From assembly GCF_900113575.1 (NCBI RefSeq), contig NZ_FOPV01000015.1, positions 37,758-101,757 of the forward strand: 64,000 bases of DNA. Reading direction: 5' to 3'. The stretch comes from Nitrosospira sp. Nsp14. Its GTDB lineage: Bacteria > Pseudomonadota > Gammaproteobacteria > Burkholderiales > Nitrosomonadaceae. Of the stretch, positions 27,097-37,533 are shown piece by piece. Under the pieces are notes generated by a model, which worked only from the letters and a program-made list of their open reading frames with translations, had not been told where the DNA came from and did no database searches. Position numbers and translations under genes: made by a program. Numbering within the stretch: the first letter of the stretch is position 1; each line of letters opens with the position of its first letter.

Positions 27097-27909
27097 TTAT
27101 GCGCTGCCGAATTCATCGGCCAGTTCCTTTGAACGCTGACTTGCCGCTTGAATCGCGCGCGTAATTGCGCTTTTGACTCCGTCGTGTTCCAAACTTGCTA
27201 CCGCGCGCTCAGTCGTGCCTCCAGGCGAGGTAACGCGAGCGCGCAGAACCGCGGCATCTTCACTGCTCGCGCCGGCAAGCCGGGCCGCGCCCAGAACGGT
27301 GTCGATGCTCATCTGTCGCGCCTGAGCCGGGGTTAAGCCTAATTCGCGCGCTGCGCTCTGCATTGCCTCGATAAAATAGAATACATATGCCGGACCACTG
27401 CCGGAGATAGCAGTCACCGCGTCCAGCAATTCCTCCCTCTCGACCCAGAGCACCGAGCCTACCGCGCCAAGTACAGCCTCCGCGTTGTGTTTCTCCTCCG
27501 AGGTAACGCCGGGCATGGCATAGAGTCCGGTGACGGCAGCGCGAATCAATGCCGGGGTATTGGGCATGGCTCGCACGATGCGGCTGTGTCCCCCCAGCCA
27601 GCGGCATATATCTGTGGCGCGGATACCGGCGGCGATGGAAATTACCAGATGGTTTTCGAGCAGCGGCGCAAGCTCTCGCGCCAGCGCGGACAATTGCTGG
27701 GGTTTTACCGCGAGGACTATGACTTCGCCATGCGCTGCGCCCCGGGCAAGATCCGCCACCGTTTGCACGCTAAAAGCATGCTGGAGTTTTTCTCGCCCCT
27801 CGGGGCTGATTTCGACCACACAGAGCTGTCCGGGGGAAAAGTCCTGCTGCAATAGTCCACCGATCAGGGCCGAAGCCATGTTGCCCCCGCCGATAAAAGT
27901 AATGTTCAC
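27097..27909 (-). CDS. proC: Pyrroline-5-carboxylate reductase
   Basis: Final step of proline synthesis, NAD(P)H-dependent reduction of pyrroline-5-carboxylate. 270 residues. The Rossmann motif is FIGGGNMASALIGGL; VLAVKPQQL, IVRAMPNTPALI, the substrate-site ISGSGPAYVFYFIEAM and the C-terminal RVTSPGGTTERAV are all intact. Heads a proC-yggT-yggU operon. Confidence 0.98.
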   Translation of the reverse strand: MNITFIGGGNMASALIGGLLQQDFSPGQLCVVEISPEGREKLQHAFSVQTVADLARGAAHGEVIVLAVKPQQLSALARELAPLLENHLVISIAAGIRATDICRWLGGHSRIVRAMPNTPALIRAAVTGLYAMPGVTSEEKHNAEAVLGAVGSVLWVEREELLDAVTAISGSGPAYVFYFIEAMQSAARELGLTPAQARQMSIDTVLGAARLAGASSEDAAVLRARVTSPGGTTERAVASLEHDGVKSAITRAIQAASQRSKELADEFGSA

Positions 27910-28114
27910 GGTAATCCTTTTTTGTTAAACGCTTTGAGGACGATGATATACCTGGTTTATACCCTGGTTGCTGCATACCTCAACAACTCAAAACGATACA
28001 ACGACTAACAGGCATAAGATACGGGTATCATGATACAGAACAACAGGGAAGATGAGGCATATCCATGACGAAACGATAAAAACGCCGAGCACCCCTAGCA
28101 CGCGCCTGACTCAT

Positions 28115-28936
28115 TTATTTTTGACAATGCGGGCAATAGAAACTTGAACGTTGCCCTTGCCTTATTTGCGAGATGGCAGTCTTGCAGCTGCGGCAGGGCT
28201 TGCCCGCACGGCCGTACACCCAATACTGTTGCTGAAAATAGCCGGGATTGCCGCTACTATCGACAAAATCGCGCAAGCTACTGCCGCCGGCTTCAATCGC
28301 CAGATCGAGTGTGACCTTTATCGCCTGCACCAATTTTTCGCATCGGCCTGCCCCGAGTCGACCGGCGGGAGTCATGGGAGCAATGCCGGCGCGAAAAAGC
28401 GCTTCGCTGGAGTAAATATTTCCTACCCCTACGACAATGCGGCTGTTCATCAGTACCTCCTTGATGCTCGCGCGCCGCCCCCTCGTCCGCCTGTACAGCA
28501 ATAATCCGGTGAAAGCCTCCGTGAGTGGTTCGGGTCCGAGTTGCGCGAACAGCGCATGCTGCATCACATCGGCCTGAGCCCAGAGCATCGCGCCAAAACG
28601 TCGCGGATCACGCAGGCGCAAAACCACACCGTTATCCAGAACCAGATCGACATGGTCATGCTTTCCTGGCGGGGTTATCGCCGCGGCCGGCAGCAACCTC
28701 AGGCTTCCGGACATTCCGAGATGCAGGATTAATGTTCCCTTGCCGCAATCGAGCAAGATATATTTTCCGCGGCGCGTTACCTGTCCAATTTCCGCTCCGC
28801 GCAATATTTGGTCCAGGTCAGGCGCCACCGGCCAGCGCAGATTTGGATTTCGTATCTGCGCCGCGGCAATGCGCCGACCTTCAAGGTGGGATACGATCCC
28901 GCGGCGGATGACTTCGACTTCAGGCAGTTCAGGCAA
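28115..28936 (-). CDS. mutM: Formamidopyrimidine-DNA glycosylase
   Basis: Removes 8-oxoguanine and ring-opened purines and nicks the abasic site. The true start must be TTG 28936: it gives [13 protein letters not shown], and catalysis needs proline at the mature N-terminus and the following Glu. Any upstream start would bury that proline. 273 residues, with the N-terminal clamshell, the helix-two-turn-helix (GIGN-type loop appears as [16 protein letters not shown]) and a C-terminal zinc finger with four cysteines (CRSC and CPHC). Confidence 0.97.
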   Translation of the reverse strand: MPELPEVEVIRRGIVSHLEGRRIAAAQIRNPNLRWPVAPDLDQILRGAEIGQVTRRGKYILLDCGKGTLILHLGMSGSLRLLPAAAITPPGKHDHVDLVLDNGVVLRLRDPRRFGAMLWAQADVMQHALFAQLGPEPLTEAFTGLLLYRRTRGRRASIKEVLMNSRIVVGVGNIYSSEALFRAGIAPMTPAGRLGAGRCEKLVQAIKVTLDLAIEAGGSSLRDFVDSSGNPGYFQQQYWVYGRAGKPCRSCKTAISQIRQGQRSSFYCPHCQK

Positions 28937-29074
28937 GTGAAAGAGTCCAATAAATATCAACTGGGCTGCGGGGGCAGCCTCTCATCCGAGGGAGAGAACT
29001 GCTGCTCCGCCACCGATTAGTGGGCCACATACTGTCTTTCGCTCATGCTGAAACAGATATTGCGCAGTGGGGGG

Positions 29075-30430
29075 TCATTTCCTGCGTCGATTCCACCAGA
29101 TGAAAGCGCCGCTTGCCAGGAAAAACAGCGGCAGAACGATCAGGAAGCTCCAGGCCATCACTGTCAGGGCTGGTTCTGAAAGGCTCAGATTGCTGTCGTG
29201 TGTGGTACGTGGCTGAATAGCGATAAGATCATCATCACCCGCGAGCCAATTGACCACATTAATGCCAAAATCCAGATTCTTCCCATAGCCGAGATAGGCA
29301 TTGGCAAGAAAATGGCCGCTCCCGATAACGACAATACGCTGCTCATGGTCCTGGACGGTACGGCTCAACGTAGCGGCAATCGGGACAGGACCCGATACAT
29401 CATACATCGGATCGAAGGCGACCCCCCCATCCAGCTTACCCGTCTCCACCCACCCGCTTTGCGCCGTTTCCACCAGGGAAACGCCGCGCCAGTCCTCGCT
29501 CTCATTCAGCGTGATCTGACGCGCAAAGGGAAAAACGGTAGGGTAATCGAAATCATGGGTGACCGGATGCTGTGCATAGGCCGCGCCCAGCGCAAATGTG
29601 ACAGGTGTTCTCAATTTCTCGGCTTGAGGGTCAACGACGACGCCAGGTGTCAGCGTCAGAGCCAGTTTTTCCGCCAACGGCTGCAACCCGTGCAGCGGTT
29701 CCTGGTCCACAAGCCACAAGAGATTTCCGCCTCGTTCGACATACGCAAGCACCTTCTCCACCGTTCCCTCTGACAGGTCGACCTGGGGAGAAGCGATAAT
29801 CAGCACATTTGTATCCCGAGGCACATCCCCCACAATAGCGAGGTTCACCGCGCCGACGTTTAAGCCCTTGGCAATTAATTGCTTACCGAATTCCCCGAGG
29901 TCGCGGCTGGCGATGCCATCTAGCCTGCGCTCGCCGTGTCCGGTCAACGCGATTATCCGTTTCCCGCCAGCGCGCGCCAGGCGCATCAGTACGTTGGTCA
30001 GCGCCTGTTCGTTGAATGTTGCCAGACGTTCCTGCCTGCCATTGAACTCCACTACCATTTCTCCGTTGAGCTGGACGCCAGCTGCTTGCGCGCGTTGCGG
30101 GTTCTCATCCGGATCAACGAAGGTAATGGCGAGATCCGGTTTGGCGCGCTGATAAAGAGCCAGGAACTCACCAATTATTTTAGAGATGCTTCCAAGTTGC
30201 GCGTCTTGCTGTGTCGCATAAACAGTAACGGCAATAGGACCATTCATTTTATTCAGTACGTCGATACTGGTCTGGGTCAGACTGTTGCGCGCGTTCTGGC
30301 TGACATCCCACTGAATACGTTTTTCCCATGCCAGATAACCAAGCAAGCCCGCGAACACGACCACCAGCATCACGAATAAACCGCTCTGCATCAGTTGGGG
30401 CAAACGCCGCTTCTGGTTCACCGTCAACAT
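29075..30430 (-). CDS. GldG-like auxiliary protein of an ABC exporter
   Basis: A 451-residue protein with an N-terminal membrane helix (about residues 15-33), a large periplasmic domain of the ABC_transp_aux/IFT52-like type (TVYATQQDAQLGSISKIIGEF, ITFVDPDENPQRA, GKRIIALTGHGERR) and a C-terminal membrane helix followed by WWNRRRK. Such proteins go with GldA/GldF-type ABC transporters. It lies 15 bases downstream of the permease, the third gene of a three-gene operon. Substrate unknown. Confidence 0.88.
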   Translation of the reverse strand: MLTVNQKRRLPQLMQSGLFVMLVVVFAGLLGYLAWEKRIQWDVSQNARNSLTQTSIDVLNKMNGPIAVTVYATQQDAQLGSISKIIGEFLALYQRAKPDLAITFVDPDENPQRAQAAGVQLNGEMVVEFNGRQERLATFNEQALTNVLMRLARAGGKRIIALTGHGERRLDGIASRDLGEFGKQLIAKGLNVGAVNLAIVGDVPRDTNVLIIASPQVDLSEGTVEKVLAYVERGGNLLWLVDQEPLHGLQPLAEKLALTLTPGVVVDPQAEKLRTPVTFALGAAYAQHPVTHDFDYPTVFPFARQITLNESEDWRGVSLVETAQSGWVETGKLDGGVAFDPMYDVSGPVPIAATLSRTVQDHEQRIVVIGSGHFLANAYLGYGKNLDFGINVVNWLAGDDDLIAIQPRTTHDSNLSLSEPALTVMAWSFLIVLPLFFLASGAFIWWNRRRK

Positions 30431-30445
30431 GACTCAACCACGGTC

Positions 30446-31189
30446 TCAACCATGCAAGCGTTCACTATCCAGTCTGCGGATGGACAGTAGCAGAAAGATC
30501 ACAATGAAAATTGCAAAGTATGCGAGATCAAAACTATCGATCACACCACGATTGAAGTTTGCATAATGCGCGAGCAGCGAGAGGTGGCGGACGATCCCGT
30601 CCGTACTCTCTGCAGTAACATTATCCATGGCCCACAGGCCCAGCAGGATGCCAAGTGTTCCCGCTCCCGCTGTGGCGGGTTGAGAGCTTAGGCAGGAAAT
30701 GTACAGGCCGAGGGCAGCGAAGCTGGCGGCTATCAAGCTTAGGCCGGCGATGTTGCTCAGTAACAGGCCAAAATCAAGCGTGCCGCCAATCAGCAAGGAC
30801 ACGGACAACGCGACAACCAGAGCAATGATGGCGCAGAAGAAGATCATCAGCCCCAGGAATTTACCCAACACGATATCACTTATGGAAACCGGGGCGGAGA
30901 TCAGGAAAGTCAGGGTCTGATTACGGCGCTCCTCGGCGATAAGACGTGCGGTGAGGAGGGGCGTTGCGGTCAACAGCACAATGGCGGCCACGACAAATAG
31001 CGGTGCGACGATGCTTTCGGTCACCCCGGGCGGATTGGCGATCTTCCCCAGCTGCGGCTGAATCTCGAGGAAAGTATCGAGATACGCCAGAAACATCCAG
31101 GCGAATACTACTTGCGCCAGCGCCAATACTACCCAGGCCAGCGGCGAGCAAAACAATATTTTTAATTCCTTCTGAGCGACGGCGAACAT
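30446..31189 (-). CDS. ABC-2 type permease (GldF-like)
   Basis: A 247-residue integral membrane permease with about six helices. Starts MFAVAQKELKILFCSPLAWVVL, the usual opening of this family, and contains RLIAEERRNQTLTFLISAPVSISDIVLGKFLG, the coupling region. It is 3 bases after the ATPase stop, so the two are translated together. Part of an ATPase-permease-GldG-like exporter; cargo unknown. Confidence 0.92.
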   Translation of the reverse strand: MFAVAQKELKILFCSPLAWVVLALAQVVFAWMFLAYLDTFLEIQPQLGKIANPPGVTESIVAPLFVVAAIVLLTATPLLTARLIAEERRNQTLTFLISAPVSISDIVLGKFLGLMIFFCAIIALVVALSVSLLIGGTLDFGLLLSNIAGLSLIAASFAALGLYISCLSSQPATAGAGTLGILLGLWAMDNVTAESTDGIVRHLSLLAHYANFNRGVIDSFDLAYFAIFIVIFLLLSIRRLDSERLHG

Positions 31190-31192
31190 CGA

Positions 31193-31942
31193 TCAAATAT
31201 CCGCCTGGCTTTCCGAATTCATGGTCGAACGCACAAACACTTCCTCCACGCTGATGCCCTGTTGTTTCAGCATCGCGATGTGACCGGTAAATACCGTGCG
31301 ACCCTCGTTAATAATTTGCACGCGGTCGCATACGCTTTCCACCTCTGGCAGGATATGAGTGGAAACAATGACGCTGCGTTCGCTGCCGAGTTCACGTATG
31401 AGGGTGCGGATCTCGCGTACTTGGTTGGGATCGAGTCCCGCCGTCGGTTCATCGAGAATGATTACCGCTGGATCGTGAATGATCGCCTGCGCGATCCCGA
31501 CGCGCTGCCGATAGCCCTTGGACAGCGAGCCGATCAAGCGATTGCCGTTATCGTCAAGTCCGCAACGCTGAGTGGCCCGATCGAGGGCGAAAGGAATTTT
31601 TGAGCTATCCACCCGATGCAGCCTTGCTGCAAAGCGCAAATACTCGGTCACCGTCAATTCCCGGTAGAGGGGCGCCATCTCGGGGAGATATCCAAGGCGG
31701 TTCTTGGCTTCCTCCGGTTTGGCGATCAAGTCGATGCCGCCTATTTCAATAGTGCCCGCGCTTGGGGCGAGGTTCCCGGTCAGCATGCGCATGACGGTCG
31801 ACTTTCCCGCGCCGTTTGGGCCAAGAAACCCGAGTACTTCGCCATGGCCGAGCTCCAGATCGATATCCTTGACCGCTATCCGCGGACCGAAGTGGCGGCA
31901 GAGGCCGCGAGCAACAATGGCGAGTGTGGTATCTCTGATCAT
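31193..31942 (-). CDS. ABC transporter ATPase (GldA-like)
   Basis: ATP-binding subunit of the exporter, 249 residues from ATG 31942. Walker A GPNGAGKST, signature LSKGYRQRVGIAQA (degenerate form of LSGGQ, usual in this group), Walker B VIILDEPTAGLDP and the H-loop STHILPEVESVCD. ATG 31966 is an alternative; neither has a clear ribosome site. First gene of the operon. Confidence 0.94.
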   Translation of the reverse strand: MIRDTTLAIVARGLCRHFGPRIAVKDIDLELGHGEVLGFLGPNGAGKSTVMRMLTGNLAPSAGTIEIGGIDLIAKPEEAKNRLGYLPEMAPLYRELTVTEYLRFAARLHRVDSSKIPFALDRATQRCGLDDNGNRLIGSLSKGYRQRVGIAQAIIHDPAVIILDEPTAGLDPNQVREIRTLIRELGSERSVIVSTHILPEVESVCDRVQIINEGRTVFTGHIAMLKQQGISVEEVFVRSTMNSESQADI

Positions 31943-32188
31943 GGCGGCGGCAGCCCAGGCCCGCAATTACCGGATATGGTGTTCATTTATTCGCGACCTG
32001 TAAGTATTGCGGCATTCAATACGAGAGCGAACCTGGAACTTTGAATTTATGGGACTGCCTATAAACTGATAGGGTGATCTGATCAGGTGTCACTTGTGAT
32101 AAGCGTAAAATATACCTAATATGTGCCCTGTGCTGAAGGACCATCCCGCCATTTTCAGCCCTTTTCGAACCTTAGTCTGGATTTTTCC

Positions 32189-33907
32189 ATGAGTCTTAGA
32201 ATTCCTGGCGCATTCGCGCTGCTTTTTCTTGCTGCCTGTGCGCAGATTCCGGGCAAGACCGATATCAAGGCGGACAAGGGGGCGGAAAAGCTGCGAGCTG
32301 GCCAGCCAAAACTGCCCCTTCAGGACTTGACTTCACCCATGCTGTTCGATTTTTTGCTGGCCGAAACAGCAGCTCAGCGTGGCGACCAGGAAATCGCTGT
32401 CCGCACCTATCTCAAGCTGGCGAAAACGACGCGGGACCCGCGAGTGGCACAGCGCGCAACTGAAATCGCGCTTCAGTCGCGCCAGGCCGTGCCGGCGCTT
32501 GAGGCAGCCCAAATATGGGTAGACGTCAGCCCCGATTCGGTCAATGCGCGCCAGACCCTGGCCGCGTTGCTTGTAAGTGCCGACAGGTTGAATGAAGCCC
32601 GGCCCCATCTGGAAAAATTTCTCGCGTCGGCAGGAAATAATATCGATGACGCTTTCATGCAACTGAACAGCCTGCTGGTACGCAGCCCGAACAAGAATGC
32701 GGCATTTGAACTCGTCAAGCAACTTGCGGAGCCTTATCCAAAGTTGCCTGAAGCCCATTTTGCCGTGTCCCAGGCCGCATGGTTCGCCAATGACTTCGAC
32801 GTTGCGCTGACCGAAATGAAACAGGCGTTGGCGCTGCGGCCGGAGTGGGAGATGGCCGCGATTTATCAGGGACGAATACTGGCGCGTACTTCAAATGCCA
32901 GCGCGCTGCAATTTTACGAAGAGTATCTCAAGAATTATCCCAAAGCCAACGATACACGCGTAACTTACGCCCGATTGCTGTTGGCGGAAAAAAATTACAG
33001 CAAGGCGAGAGACCAGTTTCAGCGCTTGCTGGCGGAGAATCCGGACAACGCCGACGTAGCGGTGGCTGTAGGGTTGCTCTCCATGGAGCTGCGCGATTAC
33101 GACGTAGCAGAGTCCAATTTCAAGCGGGCCCTGGAGCTGGAATACCGCGACCCCGGGGTGGTGCGCTTTTATCTTGGAAGCCTGTACGAAAGAAATCAGC
33201 AAATGGATCAGGCAATGGAGTGGTACCGCTCGGTGAAAGACGGTAATCAATTCGTTCCAGCACAGATCAAGTATGCCCTCCTGCTGGGCAAAAAGGGCAA
33301 GACAAACGAGGCGCTCCAGCACCTGAAGCAATTGCCGGCCGACAATGATCAGCAACGGGCCCAACTTATTATTGCTGAAGCGCAATTGCTGCGGGAATCG
33401 GGCGCTTATCAGAAAGCGTTTCAGTTACTGAGCAAGGGCCTGGAGAAACTTCCCGACTACCCCGACCTGCTTTACGACCGTGCCCTGGCAGCGGAAAAAA
33501 TCGGAAAGCACGACATCATGGAGCAGGATTTGCGTAAGCTGATCCAGCTGCGGCCGGATCACGCCCATGCTTACAATGCTCTTGGCTACAGTCTTGCAGA
33601 GCATACCGATCGGCTACCGGAGGCGCTGGAGCTCATAGAAAAAGCGATTGCGCTTTCACCCAATGATCCGTACATCATGGATAGTCTCGGCTGGGTGCAC
33701 TATCGCATGGGCAACATCAATCAGGGGCTCAGTTACCTGCAGCAGGCATTCGGGCTCAACCCCGACCCGGAGATCGCCGCCCATTTGGGCGAGGTGCTGT
33801 GGGTGCAGGGAACGAAGGACGAAGCGGAGAAAATCTGGCGTACCGCCCTCAAGAACCATCCTGGCAATGAAGCCTTGCTCAGCACCATGAAGAAATTCAT
33901 GAAGTAG
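32189..33907 (+). CDS. TPR-repeat lipoprotein
   Basis: An envelope-anchored scaffold of 572 residues from ATG 32189. The lipobox LAAC puts the lipidated cysteine at residue 17. The rest is helical, with tetratricopeptide repeats best seen in ADVAVAVGLLSMELRDYDVAESNFKRAL-type units and in the last three repeats (HAYNALGYSLAEHTDRLPEAL; YIMDSLGWVHYRMGNINQGL). It lies just upstream of lolB and ispE, a conserved betaproteobacterial order, so a role in outer-membrane assembly is plausible (inference). An upstream in-frame start at 32123 would displace the signal peptide. Confidence 0.88.
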   Translation: MSLRIPGAFALLFLAACAQIPGKTDIKADKGAEKLRAGQPKLPLQDLTSPMLFDFLLAETAAQRGDQEIAVRTYLKLAKTTRDPRVAQRATEIALQSRQAVPALEAAQIWVDVSPDSVNARQTLAALLVSADRLNEARPHLEKFLASAGNNIDDAFMQLNSLLVRSPNKNAAFELVKQLAEPYPKLPEAHFAVSQAAWFANDFDVALTEMKQALALRPEWEMAAIYQGRILARTSNASALQFYEEYLKNYPKANDTRVTYARLLLAEKNYSKARDQFQRLLAENPDNADVAVAVGLLSMELRDYDVAESNFKRALELEYRDPGVVRFYLGSLYERNQQMDQAMEWYRSVKDGNQFVPAQIKYALLLGKKGKTNEALQHLKQLPADNDQQRAQLIIAEAQLLRESGAYQKAFQLLSKGLEKLPDYPDLLYDRALAAEKIGKHDIMEQDLRKLIQLRPDHAHAYNALGYSLAEHTDRLPEALELIEKAIALSPNDPYIMDSLGWVHYRMGNINQGLSYLQQAFGLNPDPEIAAHLGEVLWVQGTKDEAEKIWRTALKNHPGNEALLSTMKKFMK

Positions 33908-33921
33908 TGCGGCACGGCGCA

Positions 33922-34632
33922 ATGATGGATTATGCAGAACGCTTGGAGCCGTTTCGATCTGTGAGCCAGGCTTGTCTCCCATCAAAATACCGTTTTATCG
34001 CCGTCTGCTGGAGTTGCGTCCTGGTCCTGCCGAACTTTATTGCCGGGTGCGCCACCCTTGCTCCTCCTACCCTGGAAGAAACGGTCGTCAGTACTATCAT
34101 TGCCGAGCCTGTGGCGGACATCGCTCATGCACGGTCGGCGGATTTTGCGCTGGTGGGGAGGGCGTCGGTAAAAGGCGGCAAGGAAAATTTTTCCGGTGGC
34201 GTGCAATGGCAACATTCCGGGAACCGCGATGAAATCCTGCTGCTGAATCCCCTGGGTCAGACTCTGGCGCAGATTCGGCGCATGCCGGAAGGTGTTCATC
34301 TGGCGACCTACGAGCAGGAAAATTATTATGCCAGCGATGTGGAAAGCCTGACGGAACAGGTGCTCGGCTGGCGGTTACCGCTGATGGGATTGCAATACTG
34401 GGTACAGGGCCTGCATTCGCCCGTCACCGTGGCTGAAATAGACAAAAATCCGGACGGGCGTGTGCTGGCTATTAGACAGGACGGATGGGAGATCGGTTAC
34501 GCAAGTTATTTTCCCGCATCACCAGCGCAAGACTTGCAGGGACAGGGTGTCCGCCCGAAGCTGTTGATGCTCAGCCGCAGGGGCCTGCAGATAAAACTCG
34601 TAATTGATGCCTGGGGTCCTCGTGATGACTGA
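33922..34632 (+). CDS. lolB: Outer-membrane lipoprotein receptor LolB
   Basis: Accepts lipoproteins from LolA and inserts them in the outer membrane; itself a lipoprotein. Lipobox FIAGC. The LolB fold is supported by FALVGRASVKGGKENFSGGVQWQHSG, LLNPLGQTLAQI and LTEQVLGWRLPLMGLQYWVQG. The start is uncertain: ATG 33922 gives 236 residues with a long pre-lipobox part; ATG 33925 or GTG 33961 would give a more normal signal peptide. The stop overlaps the ispE start by 8 bases, as often in proteobacteria. Confidence 0.93.
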   Translation: MMDYAERLEPFRSVSQACLPSKYRFIAVCWSCVLVLPNFIAGCATLAPPTLEETVVSTIIAEPVADIAHARSADFALVGRASVKGGKENFSGGVQWQHSGNRDEILLLNPLGQTLAQIRRMPEGVHLATYEQENYYASDVESLTEQVLGWRLPLMGLQYWVQGLHSPVTVAEIDKNPDGRVLAIRQDGWEIGYASYFPASPAQDLQGQGVRPKLLMLSRRGLQIKLVIDAWGPRDD

Positions 34633-35488
34633 TGGGAAGACGCTGAGGCTCGACTGCCCGGCTCCCGCAAAACTCAACCTGTTCCTGCATGTGGTGGGAC
34701 GCCGGACAGATGGCTATCACCTTTTGCAAACTGTTTTCCGCCTGGTCGATTTCTCCGATCAGCTGAGTTATATCCTTCGGCAAGACGGTGTGGTGAAGTT
34801 GCAATCTCCCATTCCCGGCGTGCCCGAAGACAAGGATTTATGCGTGCGCGCGGCGCGATTGCTGCAACAGGAGAGCGGCATTTCCAGCGGCGTCGATATT
34901 TGCCTGGAAAAGCGCATACCGATGGGTGGTGGCCTCGGCGGGGGCAGTTCGGACGCGGCCACGACCTTGCTGGCGCTCAATCGCCTATGGGGTCTGAACT
35001 GGACACGGAATCGACTGATGGAACTTGGGCTCAAGCTGGGAGCGGATGTGCCTGTGTTCGTTTTCGGCGATAATGCGTTTGCTGAAGGCATTGGTGAAAA
35101 ACTTTCAGCCATCGTCCTGCCACCGGCTTGGTATCTGGTCCTGACGCCCCCCGCGCAGGTGCCGACGGTGCAGGTTTTTGGCAGTAAGGAATTGACACGA
35201 AACACGATTCCAATCAAAATACCGCCCTTTTCAGTCGAGCACGGGCATAACGATCTTGAGCCGGTGGTTTGCCGCCTTTATCCCGAGGTGGCGCGTCATC
35301 TGGATTGGCTCAAACAGCTCGATAGTCCGCGGATGGCGGCAATGACGGGCTCCGGGGCGTGCGTTTTTGCCGAGTTTGCCACTGAGCTGGCAGCAAGCGC
35401 GGCATTGGCGCAGCTCCCATCCGATATGAGCGGTTTCGTGGCGCGAGGGTTGGATCGTCATCCCTTGCGCAATTTTGTCGAGCAATAA
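34625..35488 (+). CDS. ispE: 4-diphosphocytidyl-2-C-methyl-D-erythritol kinase
   Basis: ATP-dependent kinase of the non-mevalonate isoprenoid pathway. A GHMP-family protein of 287 residues from ATG 34625. The N-terminal CPAPAKLNLFLHVVGRRTDGYH, the ATP loop PMGGGLGGGSSDAAT and the C-terminal MTGSGACVFAEF are conserved. Overlaps lolB by 8 bases and is followed 4 bases later by a tRNA gene, so they probably share a transcript. Confidence 0.98.
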   Translation: MTDGKTLRLDCPAPAKLNLFLHVVGRRTDGYHLLQTVFRLVDFSDQLSYILRQDGVVKLQSPIPGVPEDKDLCVRAARLLQQESGISSGVDICLEKRIPMGGGLGGGSSDAATTLLALNRLWGLNWTRNRLMELGLKLGADVPVFVFGDNAFAEGIGEKLSAIVLPPAWYLVLTPPAQVPTVQVFGSKELTRNTIPIKIPPFSVEHGHNDLEPVVCRLYPEVARHLDWLKQLDSPRMAAMTGSGACVFAEFATELAASAALAQLPSDMSGFVARGLDRHPLRNFVEQ

Positions 35489-35491
35489 TAC

Positions 35492-35566
35492 TGGGGAGTC
35501 GCCAAGTGGTAAGGCACCGGATTTTGATTCCGGCATTCGTAGGTTCGATCCCTACCTCCCCAGCCA
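35492..35566 (+). tRNA. tRNA-Gln (anticodon TTG)
   Basis: Acceptor arm TGGGGAG pairs with CTCCCCA. The anticodon arm is CCGGA-TTTTGAT-TCCGG, with TTG as anticodon. The T arm holds GGTTCGATCC, and CCA is encoded. 75 bases. It sits between ispE and prs, its usual place in proteobacteria. Confidence 0.97.
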
Positions 35567-35678
35567 GTTTTAAGTCTTGAAATCCAGGGGACAGTCGATC
35601 ACTGGCGTGCATTACATGTCTTTCGCGCGCAAGCCTCGGTTCCCGCTTTAGAGCTTTTTAACCTATAGATTCCAGGTC

Positions 35679-36629
35679 ATGGCTTACGATAGCTTGATGG
35701 TTTTCACCGGGAACGCCAACCCCAAGCTGGCGCATGATGTGGTGCGGCATCTGAACATCCGCATAGGGCGTGCGACCGTCGGGCGTTTCAGCGATGGGGA
35801 AGTGATGGTGGAAATCCTGGAAAATGTCCGGGGTAAGGATGTATTCGTGCTGCAATCCACCTGTATGCCGACCAACGATACACTGGTGGAATTGCTGGTG
35901 CTGGTGGATGCCCTCAAGCGGGCATCAGCGGGGCGTATCACGGCGGCAATGCCTTACTTCGGCTACGCCCGCCAGGACAGAAGGCCGCGTTCGGTGCGGG
36001 TGCCCATTACGGCAAAGGTCGTGGCGAATATGCTGACCACCGTCGGGATTGACCGATTGTTGACCATGGATCTTCACTCGGATCAGATTCAGGGCTTTTT
36101 CGATATTCCGGTAGATAATATCTATAGCATGCCGATTCTGTTGGGCGACTTGTGGAAAAGCGATTACCAGAATCTGGTGGTGGTTTCTCCCGATGTCGGT
36201 GGAGTCGTACGCGCGCGGCAGATGGCGAAACGCCTGGAATGTGATCTGGCTATCATAGACAAGCGGCGCCCCAAGGCCAACGTCGCCAAGGTAATGAATA
36301 TCATCGGCGACGTACAGGGGCGGACATGTGTCATCATGGACGATATGGTGGACACAGCGAATACGTTATGTGAAGCAGCGCGAGCCCTGAAGGAGCATGG
36401 AGCGGAACGGGTGCTGGCTTATTGCACGCACCCCGTTTTATCCGGCAACGCGGTAGAGCGGATTGCGAGTTCCGCCCTGGATAAGCTGGTGGTAACGGAT
36501 ACCATCCCCCTGCGGGAGGATGCTCAAGCCTGTGCGCGCATTCAGCAGTTGAGCGTGGCGAGTCTGCTGGCGGAAACAATGTTGAGGATCAGCAATGAGG
36601 ATTCAGTAAGTTCGCTGTTCATGGAGTAG
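35679..36629 (+). CDS. prs: Ribose-phosphate pyrophosphokinase
   Basis: Makes PRPP from ribose-5-phosphate and ATP for purine, pyrimidine, His and Trp synthesis. 316 residues, normal. Recognised by [43 protein letters not shown] and the PRPP loop [13 protein letters not shown]. Links functionally to the purine genes at 56-58 kb. Confidence 0.99.
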   Translation: MAYDSLMVFTGNANPKLAHDVVRHLNIRIGRATVGRFSDGEVMVEILENVRGKDVFVLQSTCMPTNDTLVELLVLVDALKRASAGRITAAMPYFGYARQDRRPRSVRVPITAKVVANMLTTVGIDRLLTMDLHSDQIQGFFDIPVDNIYSMPILLGDLWKSDYQNLVVVSPDVGGVVRARQMAKRLECDLAIIDKRRPKANVAKVMNIIGDVQGRTCVIMDDMVDTANTLCEAARALKEHGAERVLAYCTHPVLSGNAVERIASSALDKLVVTDTIPLREDAQACARIQQLSVASLLAETMLRISNEDSVSSLFME

Positions 36630-36726
36630 AAGAACCCCTCGTCTGCTGTTACAAATGTAGATAAGTTTTACAAATTTTATAACCGGAATCATCTGGTCGC
36701 GGGTGATTCACATTTTGGAGAAAACG

Positions 36727-37428
36727 ATGCATATCGAAATCAGCGCCAATAAGCGCGTATTGCAGGGCACAGGTGCGAGCCGCCGCCTGCGTGGTTCGGG
36801 CAAGGTGCCTGGAATCATTTATGGCGGAGAAAATCCTGCACAGCCCATCGAGCTGGACCATAACAACCTCTTTCACCAGCTCAAACTGGAAGCCTTCCAT
36901 GCTTCCATCCTGTCGATGGAGATTGAGGGGCAGAAAGAACCGGTGCTGTTGCGCGATATCCAGATGCACCCCTTCAAGTCTCTAGTTCTGCATATCGATT
37001 TCCAGCGCGTCGATCCCAACAAAAAAATTCATATGAAAGTGCCCTTGCACTTCATCAACGCGGATATTGCGCCAGGGGTGAAACTCTCCAGCGGCCTCGT
37101 CAGCCACGTGCTTACCGAGCTGGATGTTTCCTGTCTGCCCAAGGATCTCCCCGAGTTTATTCAGGTCGATTTGGCTGATCTCGCTGCGGGCAACACCTTG
37201 CACTTGAGCGACCTGACGCTGCCCGAGGGCGTGGAAATTCCATCCCTTATAAAGGGGGACAACCTGCCGGTTGCCACCATCGTCATTCCCCGCGCCGTTG
37301 CCGCCGAGGAAGCGGCTACCGCAGTGGCTGCGACCGAGGTCCCGACCACTGTGCAAAAGAAAGAGGGTATTGCCAAGGAAGGCGAAAAAAAGGACGCTGG
37401 AAAGAAAGAGGCTGCAAAGAAGAAATAG
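36727..37428 (+). CDS. rplY: 50S ribosomal protein L25, long (CTC) form
   Basis: 5S rRNA-binding protein; 233 residues from ATG 36727, which has GGAG 6 bases upstream. The L25 domain ([23 protein letters not shown]) is followed by the CTC beta domain ([19 protein letters not shown]) and a Lys/Ala/Glu-rich tail of about 30 residues. The tail is low-complexity and probably disordered. Confidence 0.98.
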   Translation: MHIEISANKRVLQGTGASRRLRGSGKVPGIIYGGENPAQPIELDHNNLFHQLKLEAFHASILSMEIEGQKEPVLLRDIQMHPFKSLVLHIDFQRVDPNKKIHMKVPLHFINADIAPGVKLSSGLVSHVLTELDVSCLPKDLPEFIQVDLADLAAGNTLHLSDLTLPEGVEIPSLIKGDNLPVATIVIPRAVAAEEAATAVAATEVPTTVQKKEGIAKEGEKKDAGKKEAAKKK

Positions 37429-37462
37429 AACCTGCGGTTTCTCTGCCGTTTTTTCATGTGGG

Positions 37463-37500
37463 CCCGCTGGACTTAAAACGGTTCCGGCGGGTTTTCTTTT
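37463..37500 (+). terminator. Intrinsic terminator after rplY
   Basis: CCCGCTGGA (37463-37471) pairs with TCCGGCGGG (37483-37491) with one G-U pair, followed by TTTTCTTTTT. A standard rho-independent terminator between rplY and pth. Confidence 0.85.
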
Positions 37501-37533
37501 TAATACCCGGCATTTTCTCACTCCTCACGTTCG

